Assembly (NCBI GenBank): GCA_000447185.1 | Contig: KE647207.1 | Span: 1-21,861, forward strand | DNA length: 21,861 bases | Source of the DNA: Vairimorpha apis BRL 01 | Taxonomy: Eukaryota > Microsporidia > Nosematidae | Direction of reading: 5' to 3' | In this document: piece after piece, positions 10,050 through 19,013 of the stretch | How positions within the stretch are numbered: the first letter of the stretch is position 1 | Layout: every line of letters begins with the position of its first letter | Program-made: the position numbers and the translations under genes | Notes under the pieces: model-generated | The model's database searches: none | The model's input: the letters and a program-made list of their open reading frames with translations, nothing else | Told to the model about the DNA's origin: nothing

Positions 10050-13000
10050 TGTTAAGTTTACAAAACACACATGATAATGTTCTTTATCTATACCGTTATG
10101 ATAAAATTACGTTGTTTAGAAGATATATTTCTAAATTTTTCTTTAGTACTCTAAATGAATATGCTCATATATGTAGATTGATCTAAAGTTTCTGTAAATA
10201 TTTCTCTTGTTATTTAGTCACCACACAATCTCATGATATTACATTTGGTAAAATATTTGTTTTATTAGCTTTGTACAAAATCTAAAGTTCGCAAATTAAA
10301 GTTTTGTATTTATTCTCCTTTTTATACTCAACTTGTTGTAGATTATCTTGTCTTGTAATGTAGACTCCAACAAGTATATATTTACCATTTTTTGTCAAAT
10401 ATAAATTAATCAGGTTTGTTAGCTACGATCTTTACATTTATTTTATGTCTTGTATCAACATTTATATCAGAACGATTATTTTCCATCACCTCTTGCATAA
10501 TATATTTACATCTTTTTTTGTCTTTTCAATACAATATTTATTAAAAGATTTAGATTTCATATTACATCATTATGTCTTCTTTTATATTCTTTTATAGTCA
10601 TCGACAAGTATTTTTTTACAAACTGTTGCAAGGTGATTTATTGTCATGCTAACCTTGCTGCATATTTACAAGTTAAAGTTACTCTCGGAAAACATTTTTG
10701 TCAAGATTTTAAAAGAATGTCTCATATCTAAACCCAATATTTCCCATCTTAAGTTAGAAAGAGAATCTTGAATATTAGCTAATAAGTTATCGTTGGTCAT
10801 GAACAGCTTTTAATGTCAAATTTTCTTTTTTATCTCGTATAAATAAATGGGTTTTGGTTTAGTTAAGACTTTCCTGCTTTATGATATAAATATCATAATA
10901 AACTTTAAATTAGTATTTATAAGAAAAAATATTTTTATTTTTTTTATTTTAGAGATGATTTATTTCTTGTAAATCTTTCATTATTTATCAGCAATTTTCG
11001 CTGTATAAAATACACGTACCTTCATCTTATCTTTATTTATGTAGGATGCAACCTAAATCAGAATGAGACAAGTAAGTTAATTCTTAATAGATTCTGCATA
11101 AAATCTTTACATAAAACTAATTAATTTCTTATTAAGTGTTCTAATTCTCTTGTAACAACAAATTTAAGAATTTACATGTCAATTTGGCAGATAATTAAAA
11201 TATTTTATGCATGTTGATTACTTTATACTAAATTATATGACATTCAGGATCAAACAACAAAGTCACAATTCTAGAAAGCAGTTATCTTTCAAATTTTTAA
11301 TAAATCTTGAGTTATTGCCAATGTTATCTTTTATTATGCTTAGAAATATTTATAATGAGACCTTCAAACAAAGTACTAGTATCAGCACGACTATCTTTAC
11401 CAGTATAATGATGTTATAAAATTAATTATAGTTAAATTAGTGTAAAGAATGGTTTATCTATAAATACTAAATTTATCTTTATATAATTGATCATGTTCAA
11501 GAGTTTGAGATTATCTAAGAACGGAAGATGGTTTGTGTTGTACATTTAAACCACAAAGAATTGCCATTTTTGAATATTTCTCATAAAGTTTGAAGCTCAA
11601 AAAGCTTATAAATAATACAAATAATAGTGATTATAATAAATATTCTTGTAAATTATTTTTTATTTGTTTTTTTTTAAATAATCTTCAATCCTGGTCATAA
11701 TTCCAGCTTCCATCCAAAAATTGTTTTTTATTATAATTCAAAAATTAATACTAAAAGTTTAATTTTTTAATGCATTTGAGAAATAAATATGTCTGAAAGA
11801 ATCAAGTACCTTCTTTACATAGATTCAGAAAGCTTTAGTTAGTTTTTATGCTTTTTGTTTACTTCGATATTAGGTGAATGTTTTTCTTTAACTCTCATAT
11901 TCCTAAAAATGTCAAAAGTTGGTAATCAGCAAATAAATCATTTCATTAATCTTCAGTTGTATCACTTCTATGACACATTTAGTAATCATCTTGTAGAGGT
12001 TAAACATACAGATTATAAGTCTTACGTTAGATTAACTAATAGGTATGTCTTGTAAAATAACGTAAGTAATGACTCATTTGAACGAATCATACTGGCACAT
12101 GTCATCTAAACATATATATTTGATAACCTTATAAGAAATATTATGCAGCGAAGTATCTTTTTATTAAATAAACTTAATCAGCTTTACAGCATCACAAAAA
12201 ATTCAGAATATTTTAAAACTTAGTTATTATTAGATGTTGTTAGGTATATGTTTTTGAAATATATTAAAAAAAGTATTTATTAAATTTTTCTAAAGTATCT
12301 ATTTTTTGTTACATATAGTAGATTACTGATCTTTAATTTCAGAATTACTGAAGTTGTATTTAGGATTAGCTTGTTATGTAGGTTTAAGATTAGATCTATT
12401 TTCTGTATAGCTCGAAACATTTAAGATATCATAAGAAAATTTTTCTTTTTTGTGTATTTAAATCTTTTTACTATACATTCAGATGGATTATGTAAATTTT
12501 ACATATCTTAAGATTTATTAAGGTTTTGTATAATACAAGATAAAACTACCTCATTATTTTTTTTGCAGATTTGATTTCTATGTAGTCGTAATTTTAGTGT
12601 TTGATTTTTTATACAATTGATCTACAAAAAAGTTAAACATTTTAAAATTATCATAAATGTTTACTTTTTACTGAATACCTACTTCTTTTAAAGATTTTTT
12701 CTTATTAACATGTTAGGAAACCTAAAGGATCTTAAAATTTTTGTCATTTTTGAGGTCAGAATGTAGAAATTTTATTCAATTGAAACTTAAGGTATTATAT
12801 AACTGATAATTCACTTTTTAAATAAACTTTTCTTGTTCTTTGAGCGCCCTTTATCTTTGTTTTTTTTTGCCATTTTCAATTTTACTCAAAAATGTTGATT
12901 TTGTTTTAAGGTATAGTTTACCATCAAAATTTTTAATCATTTCTCTTTATAAGCTTGCTTTCTCATCTAAGCAACTTTAAGTCATAACTTTAAATAATTC

Positions 13001-13210
13001 TGAAAATTTATAGCTTTCATTCTAAAACTTGAATCCAAATTATTGGTTTAATATTTGTCTCGTAAGTATTTATATGTTTTGCATGGAAGAGAAAAATTAC
13101 TTTATCAAATCTTTTTCTCAAGTAAAAAAACTTAATATAAATAAATCAAATGTTTACATCCTACTGCATAAAAAATGTTGATTATTTTTTGCATGGATAG
13201 ATTACATAGT
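10050..13210 (-). pseudogene. non-LTR retrotransposon RT-endonuclease pseudogene, copy 2
   Basis: This is the second copy of the family at 4069-5735, on the other strand and more decayed. From high to low coordinates, a weak Lys-rich N-terminal region (about 12900-12800) comes first. YSEFFVML, SLHNISYKVIKYICL and FYKTYLLVNLT follow (12230-12030) and match copy 1. MFNLYKMITKCVIEVIQL (12007-11950) matches copy 1 CMSNLYKLTTKCATKFMQL. Motif B is LLQSLLFVLFI (about 11630-11600) and motif C is HLPFLDNLKLL (about 11535-11500), where the usual FxDD is now FLDN. A long common frame with stops runs from 10800 to about 10200. In it KPD (about 10421-10410) and GKYILVGVYIT...VEYKKENKYKTL look like a restriction-like endonuclease (PD-D/E type, as in R2-like elements) with its second acidic residue lost. 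The endonuclease call is inference from spacing and motif order. N-terminal limits are uncertain. Confidence 0.7.
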
Positions 13211-15126
13211 CTGAAGTTTTCCTTCTTCAATATTATGTATTGTTTATTTGCTTTTTATTGTTCAAATTATGTTTTTTTAATAAAGTTTTTTAAATATTAA
13301 ATAAAAATTATGTAGATATTTCAAACAAGTTAAACCATATATGTTATAATTTTCTATTGTAAAAATCTTATAAGAAAAATACTTATAATATTTTTTTACT
13401 TAAAAGCCTAGAACAACATATACTATTAAATAATATACATGAAAAAATTATATGCTGTATATGAAAGACAATATTATTTAATTTTTTTTAAAAAATTGAA
13501 ATATTATTGAACAAATAACAAAATATAATAATTAATCAGAAGTTTTTAATAAATAAATTATAAATCTTAAAAAGATTATGTAAATGTATAATTTATTAAG
13601 CAACACATAATTTTTTTAAGATAAATATAAATTATTTAATATTATATATATTCACAAAAAACGATTTTTTTAAAAAATAAAATTAGATAATTATTATTTT
13701 GATTAAATATTATCTAAATTAAATTGTTTCTTTTTAAAATTAATAATTTAGTAAGATGAATATTTATTGTAAATTCATAATATTTTATTAAACCTTAATA
13801 TATATATTTATAACAATTTAAAAATAAATTATGTGTTTTTATTATATTATGATATATCAAATTTTAAACTAATAAAAAAATATTTATTAAATCAATTTCA
13901 TATAAATCATGTTTTTTATTTTTTTTGATTGTATTTGTAATATTTGATTAATAGTTGTGTAATATTAAAGATCAATTTTAACAGTATTTTAAAAATATTT
14001 TGTAATTTTTAAAAGTTATTTCATTTTTCTTATAAATGTTTTCTTTTTTATAAAAATTAGGATAAATACAAATACTTATTAAATTATTAATAAAAATTTA
14101 AGCTTTTATAATGATATAAATATTTTAAAATAACGATTAATATACTTATTTTTATAATGATAGTTTAAATTAAAATATTATTTTTTTCATTTTTAAATTT
14201 TTTTATAAAAAATTAAATAGTGCAATATTTGTAACACATTATAAAATAATTATTAAAATATTAATTTTATATTAATTCATACTTTTTTAAAAAAAATATT
14301 ATATCATTATATTATATTTTCATATAGAAAGTAATTTTTCAGAAAAAGTTAAAATGTTATTGTAGATTATTTATAAAGTAAAAATAAATTATGGTAAATT
14401 AAAAGAAGATACTATGAAAGAATCGAATTAATAATACCTTGACTTTTGTTTTTGAGATTTATATTAAGAATTCATTTGTTTAAATTAATCTTTTAAAAAT
14501 TAAATTTTTTTACACAAAAAATCAATATTTAAGTATTATTAAAGTTTTTTTATAAATTCTTATAGGTAATTTTACTACTGAATTTTATTATTGATATTAT
14601 GCAAAGGGTTGTCTTAAAATAAAAATAACATAAGATTTGAAATATTTAAATTAATAATTATTCAAATAATATTATAATCTTGTTCTGTATATCTATTTAG
14701 GATTAAATTAGAATAGAAAAATTATGAAGATTAAGAATATGTAATATTTGTAAAAAAAGATACATGTAATAATTTAATTACCTATACTGAATAAACTGTT
14801 AGTGCAAATTCAAATATCGTTTTTTTTATTATCACTTGAAATTTAAAAATTAAATGTATGGGTATTTATATCAAACATTAAATTTAACTATCATATGAAA
14901 AATGGTTTTTGTTTTATTATTAATTTGATTATACAAAAAATTTAAATTTATATAATTTACTAAATATTTTTTTATACATAAAAAAAAATTAGTTGAACAA
15001 TATTATAAAAATAAAATTATGTATTTTTTATATTCAAAATACTCAAACATTTATAATAAAAAATGATTATACTTAAAATAATGTCTTTATTTATCATAAT
15101 GAGGGTTTAGAATTATTCAAATATAT
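13211..15126. other. AT-rich stretch holding the unresolved rest of element B's 3' LTR
   Basis: About 1.9 kb of A/T-dominated sequence without coding signal. Its right edge must contain the 3' LTR of element B, which starts at about 15128 on the minus strand with TGTTATATATTTGAATAATT directly after a purine-rich tract. I cannot place the far end of that LTR: several TTACA endings occur near 14750-14770, but without the partner LTR none can be preferred. Left of about 14700 nothing is recognisable. Confidence 0.5.
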
Positions 15127-15142
15127 AACATCCCCCCTCTAG
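15120..15142 (-). other. polypurine tract and 3' LTR start of element B
   Basis: On the minus strand, AGAGGGGGGA is followed at once by TGTTATATATTTG. A G/A run directly before a TG is the standard signal where plus-strand DNA synthesis starts at the 3' LTR of Ty3/Gypsy elements. It lies about 45 bases after the stop of B's last reading frame. It marks the 3' end of B's body. Coordinates are good to about two bases. Confidence 0.75.
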
Positions 15143-15173
15143 ACGGTTAGTCTCTACCATCCTTCAAACCCAT

Positions 15174-16030
15174 TCACAACATACTTTTCAGGTCATAATG
15201 CCTCTTCTTGACAAGTCTTCCATTGCCCAACTTCACCAGGTATGAATCATTACCACATTTCTCCAATATTTTACCCGTATTTAAAAATCTACCTTTCTCG
15301 TACTTACTACACCCCGATAGGTTCTCTCGCTTAGCTACTCTTACTGTTTGTCCTTTTTCAAACTTCTCCCGTTTAGTCTTTTTAAACTTTTTTCCATAAT
15401 TACCTTGAAGACTATTTTCTATCATTACATGTCCTGTTTTATCTTCAAGTGCTTCTATAGGCGTACGTTTTATTCCAGTGTGGTAGCTCCTGTTATATCT
15501 CTCTATACTACTCATTACCTTCTCTCTAAATGTTTCTTTTTTTGATTTTAATATACTTTCTCTCAAGGTACCGATTACTCTTTCTATTCTCCCATTACTA
15601 CGATGCGCCTCCACGCTTACCTGCCTATGTTTTATCTCCAGGCTTCTACAAAACCTCCTGAAGTCTTCATTTATAAATCCTTCCCATTGTCCGTAACCAT
15701 CTCTTCTGGTTTTTTTCCTTCTTTGCATAATTTCCGTATAAATCCGACTACGTTACTCCCCGTTTTCCTTTCTAAAACTGTGCCCCACACTCTTCGTGTC
15801 TAATAATCAATTGCTACTAAAACATATTTACCTAAATCTCTAAAATCGATTGCTACTTTCTCTAAATACCTTGTTGTATCGACGAACTCACAGCCACCTA
15901 TCCTTTTCCTATTGTATATTTGGCATTTCTCACATTTCTTAATTATATCTGTAATGTCTTTCTTTATCCCGGGCCAATAATATTTTCTCTCATTGCGTAA
16001 TAAACCGTCGTCATGCATCTATGACTTAAT
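15174..16030 (-). pseudogene. broken integrase of element B
   Basis: Integrase would insert the cDNA; here it is in three frames. After the His pair in the preceding frame, a one-base shift near GAGAAAATATT (about 16000) leads to YYWPGIKKDITDIIKKCEKC, which completes the HHCC zinc site, and then VAIDFRDL with the first catalytic Asp (15847-15845). A TAG at 15802-15800 interrupts YVLVAIDY. Downstream, MVTDNGK (second Asp at 15691-15689) is in one frame and FINEDFRRFC onward in another. From that Asp to the Glu in RSNGRIERVIG (15584-15582) is 107 bases, one short of DD35E spacing, so one base is missing between them near 15678. The last frame runs 15728-15174, ends LKSML, and has a basic C-terminal region (KGQTVRVAKRENL, SYLVKLGNGRLV) without a chromodomain. 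One nonsense codon and two indels make it inactive. Confidence 0.85.
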
Positions 16031-17733
16031 TCCTCGTGGTTCAATTTCATTAACTGTTCTCTTATATTTTTGGGTGGTATCTCTACTTTCCTACCACAAT
16101 CAAATGTCCAATATTGTTTTCCTTCTTTCTCCTTAACATGAGCATTCCACTTTCCTTCAACTTGTTTACGTGTTCTCTCTTTTATTTTTGCTTGTTTACC
16201 ATCTTCTTCCATATTTATCCTGCTTAGAGTATCTGCAACTATCATTAATTCTGGTTTTCTATATTCAATTGTGAAATCAAATTCCTGTATTTTTTCAATC
16301 CACCTGTTTATCCTATTATTATTAAAATAAGGTTTATTCCTTATCTCTACTAACGCTTTATGATCAGTTCTTATTTTAAATTTCCTTCCCCTTAACTCAT
16401 ACTCAAATTTCTTTATTCCCCAATACACGGCCAACATCTCTTTTTCTGAGATTCCATAACGTACCTCTGTAGGTGTTAATTTTTTTGATGACCATTGTAT
16501 GGCGACCTCATTCCCTTTTTCATTCTTCTGCCGCAACACTGCTCCTAGTCTATAATTACTTGCATCCGTTTCCAGTATAAACTCTTTATTGTAGTCTGGT
16601 AGCGTTAACTTCCCCATTTTTCTCATGACATCTTTTAACTCCTTAAATTCCGCGTCCATTTCCTCTGTCCACTTCCATGAATTTCCATTCTTCTTTAAAC
16701 TCTCTGTCAATTTTAGTGTTAATCCTGCGTAGTCTTTTATAAAACTTCTAAACCATCCTGTCATTCCCAAAAATCTCCTCAATTCAGTTAAACTTTTTGG
16801 CTCTGGATATTCCAGTGCTTCGTTTTTCTTAATCTCATCGGCTTGCATCTCCGTTCCATTTAATGTCACTCCTAATAATTTTACTTCTTTTTTACTAAAC
16901 TGTATTTTTGCACAATTTAATTTCATCTTATGTTTCCTTATTCTTTCCAAAACCTCAATGATTAGCTCATCATGCTTCCTCTTATTTTTCGCATGTATTA
17001 CAATATCGTCCATATAAACTTCGACTCCATTTCCTTGTAATTCTTCAAAAATTTTGTTCATCGTTCTTTGCAAAATCTGAGGTGAATTTTTATATCCCAT
17101 CACCATACTATTCCATTCGTATACCTTTTTATTAAATTCAAAAGCCGTTTTATGCTTATCTTTCTCCTCTATCTCAACATGATAAAAAGCTTCCTTGCAG
17201 TCTACTACCGTAAATATCTCTGAGCCCTGCGTTGCTCTAACTATATCTCTCATGTTTGATAACTCGTAAGGATCCTTCTCAACAAGATCATTTAATCCAA
17301 TAAAATTACAAATTATTCTCACTTCGCCGTTCGGTTTCTGTATCGCTCGGATCGGGTTTCTCCATTCTGATTTAGATCTTCTAATTACCTTTCTATTCTC
17401 TAAATCTTTCATATACTCATCTGTTTCCTTTATCAGAGCTTGAGGAATTGTCTGACCTTTTCTTACTATCTTTTCATCTTCTTTTGTAGGTATCTTACAT
17501 TTTTCTAGTTTGCAATATCCTATTTCTTCATCTTTAGGGGTCTCAAATATATCCCAATATCTTTCTTTTACGTCGTCCACCGTTAATACAACCCTTTTCT
17601 CGCACCCTCTGGGTTTAAACACTTTATTTAAATTATTTTTTTCATCAATGTCCTTCCTCTTAAAGCAATTCCTTGCAATGTGACCCGATCTGCCACAATA
17701 AAAGCACTCTATACCCCTTTTAACTATTTGACC
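15964..17733 (-). CDS. gag zinc knuckle-RT-RNase H reading frame of element B (partial)
   Basis: This frame would copy the element's RNA into DNA and degrade the RNA. It is open on the minus strand from the A junction at 17733; no true start is visible, and the GTG at 17622 is internal. The canonical zinc knuckle CFYCGRSGHIARNC lies at 17706-17665. Only about 40 residues later comes YWDIFE, the region before RT, so the usual aspartic protease between them is missing. Counting from 17622, RT shows WRNPIRAIQKPNGEVRIICN (87-106), VVDCKEAFYHV (catalytic Asp 141) and VYMDDIV (Asp 205-206, at about 17010-17005). RNase H shows ETDAS (Asp 353), SEKE (Glu 393), RTDHKAL (Asp 420) and VADTLSR (Asp 464), so all four acidic positions are kept. 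The end carries the first two integrase zinc ligands, NHEELSH (His 529, His 534). The frame then shifts at about 16000. The enzyme core looks intact; the polyprotein is not. Confidence 0.88.
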   Translation of the reverse strand, partial: GQIVKRGIECFYCGRSGHIARNCFKRKDIDEKNNLNKVFKPRGCEKRVVLTVDDVKERYWDIFETPKDEEIGYCKLEKCKIPTKEDEKIVRKGQTIPQALIKETDEYMKDLENRKVIRRSKSEWRNPIRAIQKPNGEVRIICNFIGLNDLVEKDPYELSNMRDIVRATQGSEIFTVVDCKEAFYHVEIEEKDKHKTAFEFNKKVYEWNSMVMGYKNSPQILQRTMNKIFEELQGNGVEVYMDDIVIHAKNKRKHDELIIEVLERIRKHKMKLNCAKIQFSKKEVKLLGVTLNGTEMQADEIKKNEALEYPEPKSLTELRRFLGMTGWFRSFIKDYAGLTLKLTESLKKNGNSWKWTEEMDAEFKELKDVMRKMGKLTLPDYNKEFILETDASNYRLGAVLRQKNEKGNEVAIQWSSKKLTPTEVRYGISEKEMLAVYWGIKKFEYELRGRKFKIRTDHKALVEIRNKPYFNNNRINRWIEKIQEFDFTIEYRKPELMIVADTLSRINMEEDGKQAKIKERTRKQVEGKWNAHVKEKEGKQYWTFDCGRKVEIPPKNIREQLMKLNHEELSHRCMTTVYYAMRENIIGPG

Positions 17734-17989
17734 TGTAGTAAAATAACTGCCACATTATTTAATTTATTATTTCAATTTATCATTTCATTTATTTTTTAAT
17801 CTATTCAGAATTTCTAGAAAAATAAAAGTATAAATTGACTGACCCCCATATAGTATGGACAGAAGGAGCAAGACAGAAAGGACTAACAACCCCAATAAAT
17901 ATTTTAAACCTAAACATTTATCCTGTAAAACTATGTCTATATTAGAAAATTACTTAAGTGCTGGACTCCTTCCAGGGAGTCGCACCACA
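17734..17989 (+). repeat. 5' LTR of element A
   Basis: A 256-bp LTR starting TGTAGTAAAATAACTGCCAC, an imperfect form of the group palindrome, and ending GGAGTCGCACCACA. GACTCC (17964-17969) pairs perfectly with GGAGTC (17976-17981) just inside the end. A TATAAATT box lies at 17829-17836. Its first 120 bases align in reverse orientation with 18304-18190, which is the other LTR of this group and not a terminal inverted repeat of a DNA transposon. The leader and gag ATG follow at once, and B's gag is interrupted at its left edge, so both boundaries are well supported. Confidence 0.85.
17812..17836 (+). promoter_or_regulatory. putative LTR promoter: TTCTAGAA box plus TATAAATT
   Basis: TTCTAGAA (17812-17819) is followed nine bases later by TATAAATT (17829-17836). 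The same pair with near-identical spacing occurs on the minus strand in the solo LTR (TTCTAGAA 18231-18224, TATAAATT 18214-18207), and a weaker form (TTATAGAA, then TATAAAT) occurs in the solo LTR near 8143-8163. Conservation between otherwise divergent LTRs suggests a core promoter. Transcription from it is inferred and the start site is not visible. Confidence 0.5.
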
Positions 17990-18004
17990 ATGAATTCATT
18001 AAGC
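17990..18004 (+). other. leader with putative primer-binding site of element A
   Basis: Only 15 bases, ATGAATTCATTAAGC, separate the LTR end from the gag ATG. The corresponding leader of C starts TTGAATACAATAAG, so the pattern TGAAT-CA-TAAG is kept at the place where reverse transcription is primed. It does not begin with TGG, the complement of a mature tRNA 3' end. The priming partner is unknown. The role is inferred from position and conservation only. Confidence 0.45.
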
Positions 18005-19013
18005 ATGCACTTAACATTAGATAAGGATAAAAACTCGAAGTCACAATATAATAAGAATAGAGAGTGACGTGTTTTGACGGGAGCGACCCGTGTTTAAAAT
18101 ATAACTCTAATAAGCTCTTTATTTGATGTCCTTGCTCTTTGTTTTTACTCATATTCCTCTTCATATTCATGACTGTCGTAATTGTATATGGGTTAATGGT
18201 CATTTGAATTTATACTTGTTTGTTTCTAGAAATAAACAAAATAAGTGATAAATTAAAAATGATAAATTAAAAATTATTAATAATTGTGGTAATTATTTAC
18301 CACAGAGAGTATTATGAATTTGACAAAAACATAAAAGGAACTAAAATTACCACAAAGATAAAAATATATAAAATATCCGACATTGATAGAGATTGCTCAT
18401 TTGAAGAGCTTAATAAATTTGAAATGCTTGCCGAGGCCAATGAATGGTCCGACAAAACTATGGGCAGCATCTTTTATGACTTAATTGAGGACGATAAGAT
18501 TAAATCAAACCTCTGCATAAATAGTTACATAAAATTGAGACAGGAAATAATAAGTCTCAAATATCCTGTGTCCGAACATATGTTATACCTTTCGAAATTA
18601 CACTCTGTTAAACAAGAGGACTATATCTTCATCGAGGATTATTTAAAAGAAATAGAAGAACTAGCAAAAATTTTATCAAATATAAGAAATCTTTCGAAAA
18701 AAGAATTTGAAAGAATGATATCCGATGCCTTCTTCATGGGTCTAGGAAAAGGAACTAGTCTTGAAGTAGTAAAGAACACAAAAGAGGATGATAATTTAAT
18801 GAACATTCTTAAATATTTAAAAAGAATTGAGAATCATATCATAACACAGTCAAAAGTCGATTCTTCTAAAAATAATAAAAAAGAGGAAAACAGAAGTAAA
18901 ATAAAAAAGAAAACTATTTTTCAAATAAAATTAATAACAACAAGCCGAACCAGTGGTGTAAAACCCACAAAACATCCTCACATAAAACAAAGGACTGTTT
19001 TTTAAACAATTAA
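18005..19013 (+). pseudogene. gag of element A, interrupted by a solo LTR
   Basis: Gag would form the particle shell and bind RNA. The ATG at 18005 opens 20 codons ending NKNRE (18064). The solo LTR fills 18065-18304 and a copy of GAGAG follows, after which the frame resumes at 18310 with YYEFDKNIKGTK. It stays open to 19005 with FEELNKFEMLAEANEWSDK, IRNLSKKEFERM and DAFFMGLGKGTS, all matching C. The zinc knuckle CKTHKTSSHKTKDC (18957-18998, form C-X2-H-X4-H-X4-C) lies in the minus-one frame, which ends in TAA at 19011-19013. The shift must fall between 18900 and about 18950, where A AAA AAG occurs at 18903-18909. In C the same region is in one frame, so mutation is likelier than programmed shifting. 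Confidence 0.85.
18065..18304 (-). repeat. solo LTR inserted in gag of element A
   Basis: The minus strand starts TGTGGTAAATAATTACCACA (18304 down to 18285), a palindrome of 8-base arms and 4-base loop with one mismatched arm pair at most, and ends ACACGTCA at 18065; length is 240 bp. Perfect 5-bp target duplications GAGAG flank it (18060-18064 and 18305-18309), and gag is in frame across the site once one copy and the LTR are discounted. ACGGG (18077-18081) pairs with CCCGT (18087-18091) near its 3' end. TATAAATT lies at 18214-18207. The clean duplication and preserved gag frame show that it is the youngest insertion in this cluster. Confidence 0.92.

Larger units (their letters stand above)
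15129..17733 (-). mobile_element. Ty3/Gypsy element B, truncated at its 5' side by element A
   Basis: On the minus strand the order is gag zinc knuckle, RT, RNase H, integrase, polypurine tract, 3' LTR. The upstream part (rest of gag, 5' LTR) is cut off at 17733, where the LTR of element A starts; it would be expected on the far side of A, beyond this window. B differs from A and C: canonical CCHC knuckle, no visible protease, a different LTR, and clearly more G and C than the surrounding sequence. The long open RT frame suggests it arrived or moved more recently than C, D or the non-LTR copies. Integrase comes after RNase H, which is Ty3/Gypsy order. Confidence 0.9.

Noticed and set aside
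11207..12055. Two plus-strand frames of 66-70 codons
   Set aside because: Antisense shadows of the RT motifs of the minus-strand non-LTR copy.
15208..15803. Plus-strand reading frames over the integrase region of B
   Set aside because: They run antisense to clear integrase motifs and have no recognisable content.
17937..18203. Minus-strand frame of 88 codons
   Set aside because: It spans an LTR, the gag start and another LTR in antisense; no protein-like motif.
17734..18304. A foldback or MITE-like DNA transposon with roughly 120-bp inverted ends
   Set aside because: The two ends align in inverted orientation, but each is the start of an LTR with its own TATA box, 3' hairpin and CA end. 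A gag ATG with 20 codons lies between them, and GAGAG flanks only the right one. Two LTRs in opposite orientation explain everything.
18286..18309. A gag start codon at 18286 (GTG)
   Set aside because: These codons are LTR sequence in front of the interrupted gag. The true start is the ATG at 18005, supported by match to element C and by position 15 bases after the LTR.
19011..19013. Programmed stop readthrough between zinc knuckle and protease in A
   Set aside because: C also has an in-frame stop between knuckle and protease, but at a different place and with a different codon (TAG), so these look like separate decay events and not a conserved recoding signal.
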